A stretch of DNA of 52,299 bases from positions 1-52,299 of the forward strand of contig JABANN010000216.1 in the NCBI GenBank assembly GCA_013115125.1, given 5' to 3'. The notes beneath the pieces are model-generated. The model saw only the letters and a list, made by a program, of their open reading frames with translations, ran no database searches and was not told where the DNA came from. Shown here piece after piece: positions 22,633-34,241 of the stretch (its first letter is position 1; each line of letters starts with the position of its first letter). Both the position numbers and the translations under genes were made by a program. The stretch is from Perkinsus olseni. Its lineage: Eukaryota > Perkinsozoa > Perkinsida.

Positions 22633-23336
22633 ATGGCCCCTCCAGTATGGGAAAGTGCCATGGTGCCCCTTTACGAGGAGTACATTGACGTGTGCTGTAG
22701 CATGTATTTTGATGGCTCTGCCCAGGGCGTCACGGTCGATGGTCTTCGGGGTTACTTCAGGTAGGCCAAGGGGTGCAGGGAATTGTTATAGTCCAACTAC
22801 CTTCTCATCAGGAGGTTGATCGAGCGTGAACGTGGACGCCCTGCCCGCCCGGAGCCCTTGACGGCCATCCCGAAGGAAGCGATGGCACGGGAGGGAGCAA
22901 CGGGGATAGTCGATGCTGAGGCGAGGAAGGAGCGTCTCTTGGCGGAGATATCGTCATGCACTGGGGGACTACTCACATCGAGGTTGAGAAAGAGACAGGC
23001 TATTGATCTGTAGGAAGTCGAGAGGGTTCATCCGTGCACTAGTCTGGTCAGGTGGGGTCCCTTCGACGCCGCCTTGTTTCTGGCCGGGCTGTCCCGTTAC
23101 GGTCGCAATTGGCATCGGATAGGGAAGCTCACCACCGGACGGAAAGATGCTAAGGATGTTGCAGATATGTACTAGTCTCCCCTGGACACGTGCTTGGGGA
23201 TTTCGCGCGCCACGAAATTGGCAGGTACTACGGTGCTCTGAAGTCGGCGAAAAGGACGAAGTCGTTGTGGAAGCGCTACGCTTGCATTCGGGACACGACC
23301 GCGGGAGCCCCTCCCAATCGATCGATCTCGGCTTGA
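22633..23336 (+). CDS. SANT/Myb-like domain protein
   Basis: At least four exons. The first begins at or before the ATG at 22633 (MAPPVWESAM...). An R-rich exon follows near 22816, then a SANT domain read as RWGPFDAALFLAGLSRYGRN, WHRIGKL, and, across a 56-nt intron (23169-23224), DVADMYYGALKSAKR then SLWKRY. This is the tryptophan and YG-W-I pattern of SANT/Myb domains in chromatin co-regulators. The stop is at 23334-23336. Probably nuclear. The intron carries a reverse AATTTCGTGGCGCG copy next to its acceptor. An additional 5' exon (22430-22570) with the 12-mer GCGGAGCGAAGC in the following intron is possible. Confidence 0.72.
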
Positions 23337-23396
23337 CAACTCGGTCACGTAAATAAAAATTGGTTGTAGTCTCTTGAGCAGGGAAGATCTGCTGCT

Positions 23397-23416
23397 GGTT
23401 GTTGTTGTTGTTGTTG
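23397..23416. repeat. (GTT)n microsatellite
   Basis: Six to seven GTT repeats downstream of the SANT-domain gene. Confidence 0.8.
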
Positions 23417-23808
23417 AGTTTGCGCACGGCGAAGGATACGTCATGGGTGTTCAGTTAGTTGGGGATGGACTTCTCGCCGGGCCGGCCGGATTTGTCGTCT
23501 CTGGTGAGGCTGTCTCTTCTCGTCTATGCGGGAGTCTCCGCGTAGGTTGACCGCAGCCCGCTGGACTCGATGCCCTTCGACGAAGGGAAGGGCTATGGCG
23601 GCTCGGTAGGAAGGTGGCCGTGCGGCTCTTCTCACTTCCAGCGCCATCGTTAGGCTTTTGCTGTTCCGTCGTACCGCTGTAAGATCGACCATAGTGAAGT
23701 CCTCTGTCTTGATCTCAGCAATCTTCGACTGGAGGGAGGCTGAAGGGCATCTCTCTGACGCCGCCGGAAGGACACTCCGAGGGTTGGGGTAGGAGGAGTC
23801 CTCTGGGG

Positions 23809-25270
23809 ATGGAGTCGCCGAGCAGCCCGATGAGTATGTCGATTGTGGTGAAGTGCCGAATGATGATGGAGGAAATGTCTATTGAATTGCAGCAGATGAA
23901 AGATACTAAGTTAACTTGCAGGTGGAAGTCGAGCTCGGAAGGATATGTTACTTTCTTTGAGGTGCGACCTGGAGCGGAAGATCCGGGCGACGGAGCTTGA
24001 GTGTGCAAATCTGAGGGAAGATTATCAAAAGGAACTTAATAGGCGTAGGGAAATGCAGAATGAACTACAAGAGGCTGAGATAGCGAAGGGGGATCTTGAG
24101 GTAAAGGTCTCACGTTTTTCATGCAGGCGACTCTGGTTCGATCCCACCACTGGTCACGGCATTTTTTTTCACCTACTGGGACTCCTCAGGCCCAGCACGC
24201 CTCCATTCAACGGAAACTGCTGCTGGCCGAGTCTCGGGCGTCTGAGGCAGAGAAGCAGTGCGATGAACTCAGAAATGAAGTGGACAGTATCACTGCAAGG
24301 TGAGGGTGGGGGTCTCCTCTCCCACCCTCAGCCATGCGGCAGACTGTCTGAGGCAGCGGCGGCGAAGTCCCGAGTGGAGTTGCAGGCGGCTGATGCCGTG
24401 GCTGAGGTCCACACTTTAAAGACCGAACTGTGTGAGACTGGCAGCCGGCTGGTAGAGATAGAGGAGGTTCGATGCAAGGATTTGGTAGGAGGTTGCGTTG
24501 GGGAATTGCAAGATTGCAAGATTTTAGGAGGACTTTCAAGCGCAGCTGGTTGAGGCTGAGCGACATTGGCGGGAGGAACTGGACGCGAAGTATGAGGAGA
24601 TTGCGCAGCTCACGGATACGCTGAGTGAGACCACGGATGCCTTAGAGGGGCAGAGGTCCGAAAATGGTAGGGGGAGGGGTGACCGAGTGTGGGTAGGGGT
24701 TGTTCGTGGCTTCAGAGGTGCTCACTGAGAGGAGGGCGAGGGCGGAGGACCAGCATACGCGGCAGACGAAGGAGCTGCAACATCATATCTGCATGCTTGA
24801 AGGGGAGGTAGTGGAACTCCTCTGGGGTGGTGGTGGGGAGAGAGTGTTGAAACTGGTCGTTTTCATGGCAGTTGAAGTCGTCCTGCCATTCGGCGAGGCT
24901 GGTAGCGGAAAGTGAGAGGGACAACGCGACCTACGCCCGGAACCAGGTGGGTGGGGCAGAAGGATGATGGGTGGGAATCTTAACGACTCGACCTCAGGCC
25001 TTGGAGACTGAGGCTGGCTTGAGAAGGGAGTTCGCGGAAAAATTGCAGCAACAGCGGGAGAAGTACAAGCAGAGGGTAGGTCGATATTGGGCATCTGTTC
25101 GTTGCCATTGTCGACCTAAGATACGCGACCTCGAGGAGGAACTGCAGAAGCGGAAGGAATATGAGGCACGGATTAAGGAGTTGTTGAAGACTGAGGTCAG
25201 TTACACGCACGACGCATCTTAGGTTCACCATGGCAAGATTCGGATAAGGTCCTCGCTGCCTCTTCCGTAG
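23809..25270 (+). CDS. long coiled-coil protein
   Basis: Eight or more short exons, all rich in E, K, R, Q, L and A with heptad-like spacing. Examples are CDLERKIRATELECANLRED, LLLAESRASEAEKQCDELR, EDFQAQLVEAERHWREEL, EQ-rich REFAEKLQQQREKYKQR and IRDLEEELQKRKEYEARIK. The introns between them are 40-110 nt with GT-AG ends. No enzymatic domain is visible. The protein is probably a structural or scaffold coiled coil of the cytoskeleton, centrosome or trafficking type. The stop at 25268-25270 follows one splice choice. An alternative last splice continues to about 25481 or, with another exon, to 25762. The first exon (ATG at 23809) is the most likely start, but exons further upstream (from 23442) are possible. 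One intron holds a tRNA T-arm-like segment (24135-24146). Confidence 0.6.
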
Positions 25271-25806
25271 ACCTTCACACTCTCGACCCTCAATGACTGA
25301 CTACTGGTCTTCCTCTTCATCAGACCAGCCTACTTCGTCGCATGAACGACGCCAAGGCGATAACATCCCCCGACCCACCATGCCTCACCGCCAGTCCCCG
25401 GTGCCATCATGGCCATCGCTTTCGGGACTGTTGCATCCACCAGCATCATCACGGGGAGAGGAAAAGTCTGGAAGTCGTTGAAGTGTAGTTATGTAAGCAG
25501 CGCTCGCCCCGCTGATCGATTTTGGATCAGATCTTCGCCATCCCGACTGGCGGTGGTTGAAGAGTGTCCGAACGCTGCTGCTGCTCGGTACTTGGACGAA
25601 CAGATGAGGAAGGTCGAGAGGCGGATCTTATCGGGTGAGAGAGCTCCCCTGAGAGGCGCTGGGGATGGGCTATGGTCAGGCCTGAAGCATCGGAGATCGA
25701 GGAGTTGCAGCAGCCGTCCTCGTTATGAGTCGGCGGCGAGGGGAGGTCGACAGGCAAGCTGAAGTAATTCACCATCACCACGGACTGTCATACTTGTATC
25801 ACGATT

Positions 25807-27944
25807 ATGATGATAATGGTGGGGGTGGTGTTGTGGGTGGCCGGGAGCATTCTGACACCTCTAGCTGTTATTTCTGAGCACATGTCTTCGGAAGCTCCTA
25901 AAGCTGCTGCTGCTGCTGCTGTGCCAAAGTCGCCGATGGCGGTGGCCTACAAGGCCTCCTTTGCTTGTCTGGGGACACTCTTTTTGATCACCAATTTCGT
26001 CATAATCCCGGTCAATTTGCAAATGATATTGTAAGGGTATCTAGGGTTGAAGCGTGAAAGATACGATTTAGGTCAGATAGTGGATGACCTTCTGATAGGT
26101 ACACGGCTCCGATTATGTGTATTGCGTGCCATCAGAGCCTAAAGCTGAACAATACAAGTGAGGTTGTGGGGCGTGAGAGCTGCGGTGGAGACTTTCCCTT
26201 TGGCAGATGCTGACGGGAAGAAGGAGGACATCGACTCGGTCTCGCAGAAGGACGCCATGATGTTCCCAGTTTTCGGCAGCATCGCGCTGCTCAGCTTGTG
26301 AGTCTTGGCTGCCTCTGGCCGTTGGGGGGGGAAGTCAGCGAGGGGACCTCCGGTCCCTGGTTGCTTTCGTTGGACTGCGATCGTTGAGAGCTAGGAAGGG
26401 CTCCGAATTTAAACTTTGCGTCTGTGTGAGGAAGGCCGTTCGACAGGTCGGAGTCTCCCCAGGTACCTGGCCTACAAGTTGGTCTCCCCCTACCTCATGA
26501 ATCTCCTCCTTACCGGCTATCTCGGCATGCTAGGTAGTCGCAGCGTCGGCAGACCGTACACTCCAGTAGTTGTGTATCAGGCGTCGGGGCCCTGGCGGAG
26601 ACCGTGAAGCCCCTCGTCGACGGTTGCCTTCCTGACAACCTAACCGAGAACAAGTAAGTCCATCACAAACGAGTCCCGCCGTGGTGCACTGCCGCTCGTC
26701 ATTCCATTGTGAGCTTCTTTTCGCCACCTTCCGGGGACCGGGAGGGTCCGCATGGCATTAAACTCTCCCGCTGTTGAAAATGGTACAACCATCCTTCGCG
26801 TGGTGGATTGCAATCCTCAGTACGATATTGATTACGAAGATTTCACGGAGGTTAGCTGTTGTCAGATTTCACATCAACTTCACCATGCCTGGTCTGCTGA
26901 TGAAAGTGTTCGCGGAGAAGCCGGACGAGGATCCCAACGTTGACATCAAGTTCAGCTACTCTCATGTAAGATACCCTCCACTCGTCGCTCGCACGCTTCA
27001 ACCTAAGATACTCGTCTATGGAGTATCGGCTATCCTGGGGGGTATTTTTGCTTGGACCAAGCAGTTCACCATCCACAACATGTTTGGTAAGTCTCCACAA
27101 CCGTCTCCACCGTTGCCTCCACAACCCTCCCTCAGGTGTTGCCTTCTGTATCCAAGCCATCCGTCTGGTCTCCCTCCACAAGTTCTCGGTGGCGTTCATC
27201 CTCCTCGCCGGTCTCTTCGTCTACGATATTTTCTGGGTATGACTGACTCGTGCCGTCCCTCACGTTGCAGTAACTCTCTCAGGTTTTCGGCACTGAGGTT
27301 ATGGTTTTCGTGGCCAAGTCGTTCGACGCGCCGGCTAAGATAATCTTCCCGCTCTCCTTCAACCCATGGAAGCAGGGAATTCTCGGCCTCGGCGACATTG
27401 TTGTGCCGGGAATCTTCATCGGCCTGTGTATCAGGTCGGTTTCTCGAAAGATTCCTCACCGCACAGGGAAGGATTCTTTATCAGGTTCGACTATCACCAG
27501 GATCAGGTTAAGAACAAGAGGGCTCCTGAGAGGGACGTAGACATCCAGCGGCCCTTTCCCAAACCGTAAGTTAGCGTTGCTCGCGAGCGACGCGTCTGGT
27601 GAACATCCCTCACCTCTAGATACTACCACAACGTACTGATCGCCTACATTCTGGGCCTCATCACTACAGGGATCGTCATGCAGGTAATCAGCCTGTGGCT
27701 GCTTCTGTATAAGGGCTGTGGTTTTCAGATTTTCAATGCCGCTCAGCCGGCGCTTCTCTATCTTGTCCCGTTCACTGTCTTCACCGCTTTGGGGACGGCA
27801 TACAGCCGAGGTGAGTGGGAGACTGGTGCGGCGGCGGCGGGCGTGTGAGTGTTGTGGTTAGGTGAACTGAAGGACATGATGGAGTACACGGAGGGGGAGG
27901 AAGAAGATAAGAAGAAGAGAGAGGAGCAGAAGAAGGAGAAGTGA
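25807..27944 (+). CDS. signal peptide peptidase (GxGD intramembrane aspartyl protease)
   Basis: About eleven exons give a multi-pass membrane protein clearly homologous to HM13/SPP. The N-terminal part has an alanine run coded by a GCT microsatellite. The region KEDIDSVSQKDAMMFPVFGS matches the family segment before the third span. Both catalytic motifs are present, YD in LAGLFVYDIFWVFGT and GLGD in GILGLGDIVVPG, as is the PAL motif in AQPALLYLVP. The enzyme cleaves leftover signal peptides and some membrane proteins inside the ER membrane. The C-terminus is charged and ends KKEK, a dilysine ER-retrieval signal like that of animal SPP. Exon ends around 26650-26960 are the least certain part. 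The gene starts 45 bases past the last possible exon of the coiled-coil gene. Confidence 0.92.
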
Positions 27945-29726
27945 TGATTTTTACGGCCGCTCGATGGCAGCTCTTGAACGTGACAACAACCAACTGTCAT
28001 TTTGATGAGGATAGTCAACTTGGAGGCGTTGTGTTGTGAAGTGCCGAAGGGAAACACGAAGAGAGTAAACGAAGTGGAGGGTTCGCCATCGTCAAAACGT
28101 CGATCATACTGAATGAAATAGTACCCAAGTACCATTCAGGGAGGGTAGCAGCTCAGTCGTACAACTCTCGAGGAGGCAGAACACTGGCCACTCCCGTCTA
28201 ACGGCTGACGAGCCCACCGGAGTGCGGTTAGCAGACTCTGTCGAGCGACAACCAGATTTCCCCTTTTCGGGTTCACTTCCGTTTTGGCCGCTTAATACCG
28301 TAACCGAGGGCGATTGGGAGGAGGTGGTGCCGAAGCCCGAACAGTGCGATGCAGCGGGGTGTCACTCGTCAGGCATCTCGAAGCAGCCGAGAGTCGTGTC
28401 AAATTGCTTGCCCCAGACAGGGGCGGCGGCTCAGTTTTCTGGCCCAGAACTGTGACAGCCACTGCGAGTTGGTGGGCAAGCGAACCACAGTGCCCGAGCT
28501 GGAGGCATGAGATCGCGGCTGGTGATCCCACGACCTACCAGTTCGAAGCATTCTCCCCGCGACCTAGGTCGCCCGGTTGTGGGTGGGTGGGTATAATTTT
28601 CTCACGCATAAAATGAGAAACCACGATTCAAAGGCTGAGAAGCTGGCATAAGACACTTGCCCAGATTGCTGTTGGAACCGAACGTCTGGGAACCTCTGGG
28701 AGGGCTTTCTGAAAATGCGAAGTCATTCATGAGCAACTCCACTCAAATGAGAGCGATTATCGCTCAGCGATAGAATAGGTTGTAAGAAGAGGACTCATCT
28801 CGTCGAATCAGCTGCTGTGCACTCGGTCAGCCTCTGGTAGACAGTCCGCACCAACAAGCACATCTCCCACAGTGAGACGGCTGATACGGTCCTCGAGTTG
28901 TAGCTACACGCGAGACCGGTCGTTGGAACTCCTTTGTTCTCGAGTATTGCCCAAACCGATGCTGATCGCATTCCGCACAGACTCCATTGCCTCGGACGGT
29001 TTGGGTGTCACCGTCTGATTATCCCCTCGAGTGTCACCCCACTGAAGAGCATGATATCAAACCACTTGATCTCTTCCTCGGTTGGCTGTAGGTAGCGTAG
29101 CAATTCCCACTGCTGCACACCTGGTGACACGTATCACCGCGAGGAGGCCTAGAGTGGGCGGTTAACAGTCACTTGTCCCTCGTCGCCGCGATCGGGTCCC
29201 ATCTAGCGTGGCGTGACCTCAGGGGACAGCTATATTGTTCATTGCTTTCGCACTGCAAGCTTGAAGCTAGCACTCGGCCGAAGCCTCACTCCCACTCTGA
29301 CTGAGCCATTACATGCTCACATTGCAGCATCGGTTGGTCTCAGGCGACGGGCCGTCGCCTCGCCGTCGCCGACGGCTCTGGGCCGTCTGAGTCGTATTCT
29401 TATTGATCAACCATTCGTGACTAGGCGGACGCGCGTTGCTCATCGTACTCCTGCGTTAGTGGTTGCGGCCATTCCAAGTGCTTTTAGGAATCTTCGGCGA
29501 GGATGAGACTCTTTTAAAACCGTCGAGCAACGTTCCTTAGCTTGACGAACAGAGCCTAGGCAACAGGCTAAACCAATCCCCCACAGAAAGATACATCGGT
29601 GGCACCGATTCGGTGCTAGTCTAAGCCTTACTTTTGGCGTTGGACTTCAAACTTACACAGACCGTCTCTTGCATTGATTGTCAGGCAGTGAGTCGCATCC
29701 TCCTGGGTCATCAGTGCTTTGCTTCG
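27945..29726. other. intergenic, no gene recognised
   Basis: About 1.8 kb with no supportable gene. A 97-codon frame at 29213-29506 has low-complexity, arginine-rich content and no motif. A small hairpin (TTTCTCA ... TGAGAAA) lies near 28600-28620. No snRNA, 5S rRNA or spliced-leader gene was recognised. Confidence 0.4.
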
Positions 29727-30815
29727 ATGGTATTCCTACCCCTTCTCTGCCTCGGTGCTGCTGTGTTACACCTGATGGCTGCACAGCTGGTAAAGATCGA
29801 CTTATCACGCGAACCAGGGGTTGACGACATCTACTGGGTTGTGGCCAAGCTGAAAGTTGATAACGAGGAGATCTTCGCTGTGGTCGACAGCGGCGCCTGG
29901 CATTTGTTCTTCGTGTGGAAGCATTGGTATGAAAGTGTCCATCCTAAGGGCTGTGAGACTCTCCTTTTCAAGTGCTATGAATGCAGCCCGGCACCGTGTA
30001 CCCCAGGTGTCACCACCAAGATCACTTTCGTCGACGGTACGACTGTGAGCATCTTCAAAGAGTCGGGACAGGCCCTCTTCAACGGTAGGAAGACTTCCAT
30101 TGACTTTGGCCTGATTGCAAACTACAAAGCTGGTACGGGAAGCGTCGAGCCGCACGCCAGTCTTGGCCTTGGGCGAGTCCTAAAACCCGAGAGTAAGTAT
30201 CGCCCCCTTATCGAGCAGCTGACGACCAAGAAGGTCATCGGCAGTAGCGCCTTCTCCCTCTACCTCAAGCCTGGTGGCCCTCCGACTGGACAGCTCATTC
30301 TCGGTGGCGATGACCCGACCCTGTACAAAGGCCCGCTCACTTTCCTCGATTTAGTGGAAGATGATCTTGTTGCATTCACTGGTTTCGGAGTCGGCGGGGC
30401 CTCTTGCCCAAAAGTGGTGGCGCAAGGCAAAGCTGATCTGGACACTGGGACACAGAGCTTCATAGTACCCCAATCGCTTTATGATGAGATCATCGGTTAT
30501 CTCGGTACACGCGGTTCGAAGAAGGTCCCCATCACTAAGAGTGGCCCTGAGCTGTACCAAGTCGCGTGCAGCGATCGTCAGTATATGCCCGACATTACCT
30601 TCTTCCTCAGGGGGGCCAAGGGCGAGGACGTTCCCTTGGTTGTAACACCGGACGTGTACGTTAGGCCCCCTATGGACCCCGAACAGGATGAGTGTTTGAT
30701 TCTTATCTCAGCGGCGCCGGAGGGCATCTGGGTCCTTGGTAACCCAGTGCTTATTGGTAGGTACTTCTACTATCACTGGGAAGAGAATAAAATTGGTGTT
30801 GCGGACTTAAGGTAG
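29727..30815 (+). CDS. secreted pepsin-like aspartic protease
   Basis: Single-exon ORF. The frame is open from 29634, but the ATG at 29727 gives a clean signal peptide (MVFLPLLCLGAAVLHLMA), so I chose it, for 362 residues. Both lobes of a pepsin (A1) fold are seen. The first active-site motif is VVDSGAWHLFF (D-S-G in place of the common D-T-G) and the second is ADLDTGTQSFIVP. The flap region around FVDGTTVSIFKESG and the family motif GIWVLGNPVLIGRYFYYHW near the end are also present, as are paired cysteines in the first lobe (CYECSPAPC). The enzyme cleaves proteins at acidic pH in the secretory system or outside the cell. It is intronless, unlike its left neighbours. Confidence 0.9.
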   Translation: MVFLPLLCLGAAVLHLMAAQLVKIDLSREPGVDDIYWVVAKLKVDNEEIFAVVDSGAWHLFFVWKHWYESVHPKGCETLLFKCYECSPAPCTPGVTTKITFVDGTTVSIFKESGQALFNGRKTSIDFGLIANYKAGTGSVEPHASLGLGRVLKPESKYRPLIEQLTTKKVIGSSAFSLYLKPGGPPTGQLILGGDDPTLYKGPLTFLDLVEDDLVAFTGFGVGGASCPKVVAQGKADLDTGTQSFIVPQSLYDEIIGYLGTRGSKKVPITKSGPELYQVACSDRQYMPDITFFLRGAKGEDVPLVVTPDVYVRPPMDPEQDECLILISAAPEGIWVLGNPVLIGRYFYYHWEENKIGVADLR

Positions 30816-31302
30816 AAGTTAATATACACTTTTGTCCTCTCAGAGGGCCTTTTCAATATAACTCGTCAGAGTTTCGTAGTTGCTACGCGGGCTCAGATTT
30901 CATCACGCCCGGATCCTTTTTTTCTTCATCATTTCCTTTTTTTATTTAGTTCGGCCGAGTGAGTAGAGAAGTAACAGCCATTGCATTGTCAAGTGATGGG
31001 CGTCGGTCTTTTTTCAGGCTTCTTAGAGATAGAGACGGCGTCGAGTTATTTTGGAGTTACCGATATAAGAATCATAGCTACACCTTCAAGAGGCCTATTT
31101 CACGATCAGTAAGATCCATTTCGCCAGCGCGCGTGATGGTACAATCAATTTCGTCGGCACACCCGAAGTAACTCCAATTTCGACGAAATGCGGGAATCAA
31201 TTTCGCTGCAGTGACGGATTCTGACGTCCGACTGTTGTAGGCTGGCCGTTTCGCCTATCATGATGCCAAATCCAAGTTACAATTTTGATGATGAGAGCTA
31301 CC

Positions 31303-31345
31303 GATTACATGATTGATGATGATTACATGATTGATGATGATTACA
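31303..31345. repeat. 18-bp tandem repeat, about 2.4 copies
   Basis: GATTACATGATTGATGAT occurs at 31303-31320 and 31321-31338, followed by a partial third copy. Confidence 0.9.
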
Positions 31346-31400
31346 ACTTGATTCAAATTGGGCGGGATGCCCAAGAGGAGGGTGGGTGTTTATCCAGATT

Positions 31401-31435
31401 GTTAGCAGGCCTTCGGAATCCGAAGGCCTGCTAAC
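31401..31435. repeat. 17-bp-arm perfect palindrome, 1-nt centre
   Basis: Arms 31401-31417 and 31419-31435 are perfect reverse complements around one A. It has the same odd-length design as the palindromes at 138, 3904, 8521 and 12680. Confidence 0.95.
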
Positions 31436-31959
31436 ATCCGAAGATCGGATAATAAGTCGTAGGGCCCCGCTTTCTATCCGTAAGACGGGGAGCCTCTCAG
31501 TTTTCCTTGACCTAGCGAAGAGGACTGTGCGAGTGAGTTCACATCTAGAGAGACTACACGACGCACTCTGATTGCAAGTGTTAGTCTAGTGCCGGCTACA
31601 AGTGCTGCTGTTCTCGAATCTTCCAGAACTTCTTCGTTTTTTGGCAGGTAAGCGCAGTTCAACCAAAACTCTGTGACAAAGTCTCCGTCTCCCTGATTCG
31701 AGCTAGAAGGGGTGCAGTATCCAACTTGCGGCATTGCCGTAACGGCAAAGAGCCATAGGGGTAACTCCGGAATTACTATGCAACACGACAGTCTGGCGAT
31801 ACTCACAGAAAATTTGCTCCCGAAACCCAGAGTTTTCTGAGAAAAACAGTTGGTAAAGGAAAGGTCTTCTACTCAGTCTTCTCAGAGTACTCCAATCTCT
31901 TCTCTAACCTCGCCTTCCCGCGAACAACTGCATCACCTGCGGAGCAAAGCATCTCAATG

Positions 31960-33922
31960 CCGATCGTTTATCATCATCACCACGCTAACTTACATATCAA
32001 CAGCCTCATCACAACCGAGGCCGCGAGGACCAGACTGACGCTGGACAGGAGATGCGGCCCCGAAGATATCGCCTGGCCGTAGAGCCACAGCCCTCCAGCG
32101 TTGCTCATCTACAGAGGAAGGTGAGGAGGGCAACTGCGTCCGTTGCTCGGGTTGTTACGGTACCGTAAAAAGAGCCAGAATGTTCGCGATGAATCGTCCT
32201 CTCTGACCTGCTGGTAACACCTATTAATAAGTGATGCAGAGCAGAGGCGGACAGGTCCTCCGCTGACCCTCTGTTGTATGGAGTTGAAGAAGACTGTGAA
32301 ATGGTTGTTGGCGGCAACGACAGCTATCCAGAGGACGAACAGCCACAGAGCATAGGTAGAAGCATCGGCGAAGGCTCCGGACGCCTGTTGAGAGAAGAAC
32401 TAGTGCGTTAGGTAGGAGCTATGTCATCCTCTCGGAAATCCGTGAGAAGCGTAAAAATGTTTATCCCAGCGTAGTAATGAAGGAGTGAGTCGACCCAGCT
32501 AGGGGGATGGGACTCACCAGGACGCTGCCAAGACAGAGTAGAACGCTGATGATCTGAAATATCAGTCCGGACACTAAACCTGAGCGGAAATAGACCGGTC
32601 AAGTCCTCGACGGCCAATGGTATGGGGACCTTTGTAAGTGTCATCTCGGAAGTGGTAGGCGGCTAGGTTAGACAGCAGAGGGCCGAGGACGCCACCGAGG
32701 GACACCTGCCGAGAGACTTGATTGGGAAGCTCGCACTGGAGGGTCATCCTCTTACCAGACTGGCCAGACTCTTCCAGTTCACCGGGTCCATCTGTCTGAG
32801 TATCACCGGTACCGCAGCAGTTTGAAATGGATAGACGAAGATGTTGGTGAGCATCGTGTTGAGGACGAGTACCTGACCAGAAGGGCCTCTCCGGCATAGA
32901 CTGGCTGCTGTCTGCTACCCCAAGGCTGGGATCGCGTAGGGACTTCACGCCCTCCACCAGCTGCTGTAGCAGCCCCGGGCGAGCCCGTCTCGACTTCCGC
33001 GTGTTGGCATCTACTAAGGCAAGGGCTGCTACCACTCCCGGAGCACATGCTCTCTACCGTCGATCTTTACAGAGGCCTTCACGACGGCCAACAGCATGAA
33101 CAGACCGATACTGAAGCGCACTAGACCGGGGAAGTCGTCGTACCTGCAGGACGATCAAGGCAACTCGCACAACTGGAAACTCACATGAGGAAGAAACTGA
33201 CGGCGAAGGGAGCGATGTAACGGCCGATCTTATCGCCAGTAAGCTCGAAGGAGTTAACCATCGGCAGTTCTGATGGGGCCTCCACAACCTGAGAGGGTTG
33301 GCATGCTACGAGGAAGCAGCACGCCGTAATCGCTCCTTACTGAGGGGGGTAGGCTCTTCCCTACAGGACCGGAGAAGGCCATAGCCACCCCCAACGCCAG
33401 ATTGGCCACCGACAGGAATTGTGGTATTCCCTGGGAGCCTGAGCCACACTGAGGGCGCTGGACTGGCCCGGTCGAAGGCCGCATTACCCATCCACAGGAC
33501 CGCTATTACAGAGGCTACGATGACATCCATGCAAACCTGACCAGCGAAATGGAGTTCGGCGACGAGCTGAGTATCCACTTACGTAAGTAGCCCTGGGCGG
33601 AGCGTTGTCAGTGACCACTCCTGCAACTTGTGATGACATCGTCCCTGAAGGGCAAACGTCAACTGCAGTCCCCTCGCTGGAGCAGCTGACTCGTCAGGTT
33701 CTGCCACATCTGGAAGTAGGCGTATCGCGTGCCACCAACGGACTCGAGGGTCTCATACCGGACAGCGGTCGCTGAAACGAGAAGAGAATATTGAGAAGCA
33801 CGGGAGGGTGGGGAAGGGCCACTTAGAAAGGTATGAAAGCATCTTGACAGGAACTGAGCCGTTATGTAGCGACGGGCGTTGGAGCTCACCACCACCACCG
33901 ACGACTTCTTCGCTTCCTTCAT
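31960..33922 (-). CDS. multi-pass membrane protein, tandem paralogue A
   Basis: Multi-exon gene starting at ATG 33922 (MKEAKKSSVV, then ARRYITAQFLSRCFHTF). Exons then read ATAVRYETLESVGGTRYAYF, GVVTDNAPPR, VANLALGVAMAFSGPVGKSL, GVKSLRDPSLGV, FVYPFQTAAVPVILRQMDPV, VSLGGVLGPLLSNLAAYHF, YALWLFVLWIAVVAANNHF and NAGGLWLYGQAISSGPHL. There are about ten to twelve hydrophobic spans. The organisation resembles a transporter of the major-facilitator type, but I see no family signature, so the substrate is unknown. The next gene on the same strand (34242-36670) is a paralogue, exon for exon. The 3' end is approximate. Confidence 0.65.
32759..32839. repeat. 81-bp block identical to 35380-35460
   Basis: The same 81 bases occur at 35380-35460 in the same orientation, in the matching exons of the two tandem membrane genes. 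The flanking sequence is clearly diverged. Confidence 0.9.
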
Positions 33923-34241
33923 CTACGAGGTACTTACAAAAATAAAAACTTCAACGTTTAACAGCAGCACTCGCATCGGTCTCCGACGCTGGGCGAAGTT
34001 GATGGTATCTTAACTCGAAGCACGCAACAAAGAAATTAGCCCACAGAAACGTAGATAGATAATTATAGCAGCCCTTAGCGGCTCTTCTCACTAACACTAG
34101 GGGACACCAGAGGGGACTCGTTAGTGAAGTCCCCACTGCCAACCACTGCTCTGGTATCTTGTGAAGGGGACAAGCATGATGATGATAACTCCCCACGTCT
34201 CCATTGACCCACGAGACACCAGGAGCGACATAAGATACTAT

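Larger units (their letters stand above)
30816..31959. other. convergent intergenic stretch with repeats
   Basis: Lies between the plus-strand protease and the minus-strand membrane gene. It holds an 18-bp tandem repeat (31303-31345) and a perfect palindrome (31401-31435). The frame at 31474-31806 may include untranslated 3' sequence of the membrane gene. Confidence 0.45.

Noticed and set aside
29213-29506. 97-codon frame with T/R/A-rich content
   Set aside because: No coding evidence, and it lies in otherwise gene-free DNA with small inverted repeats.
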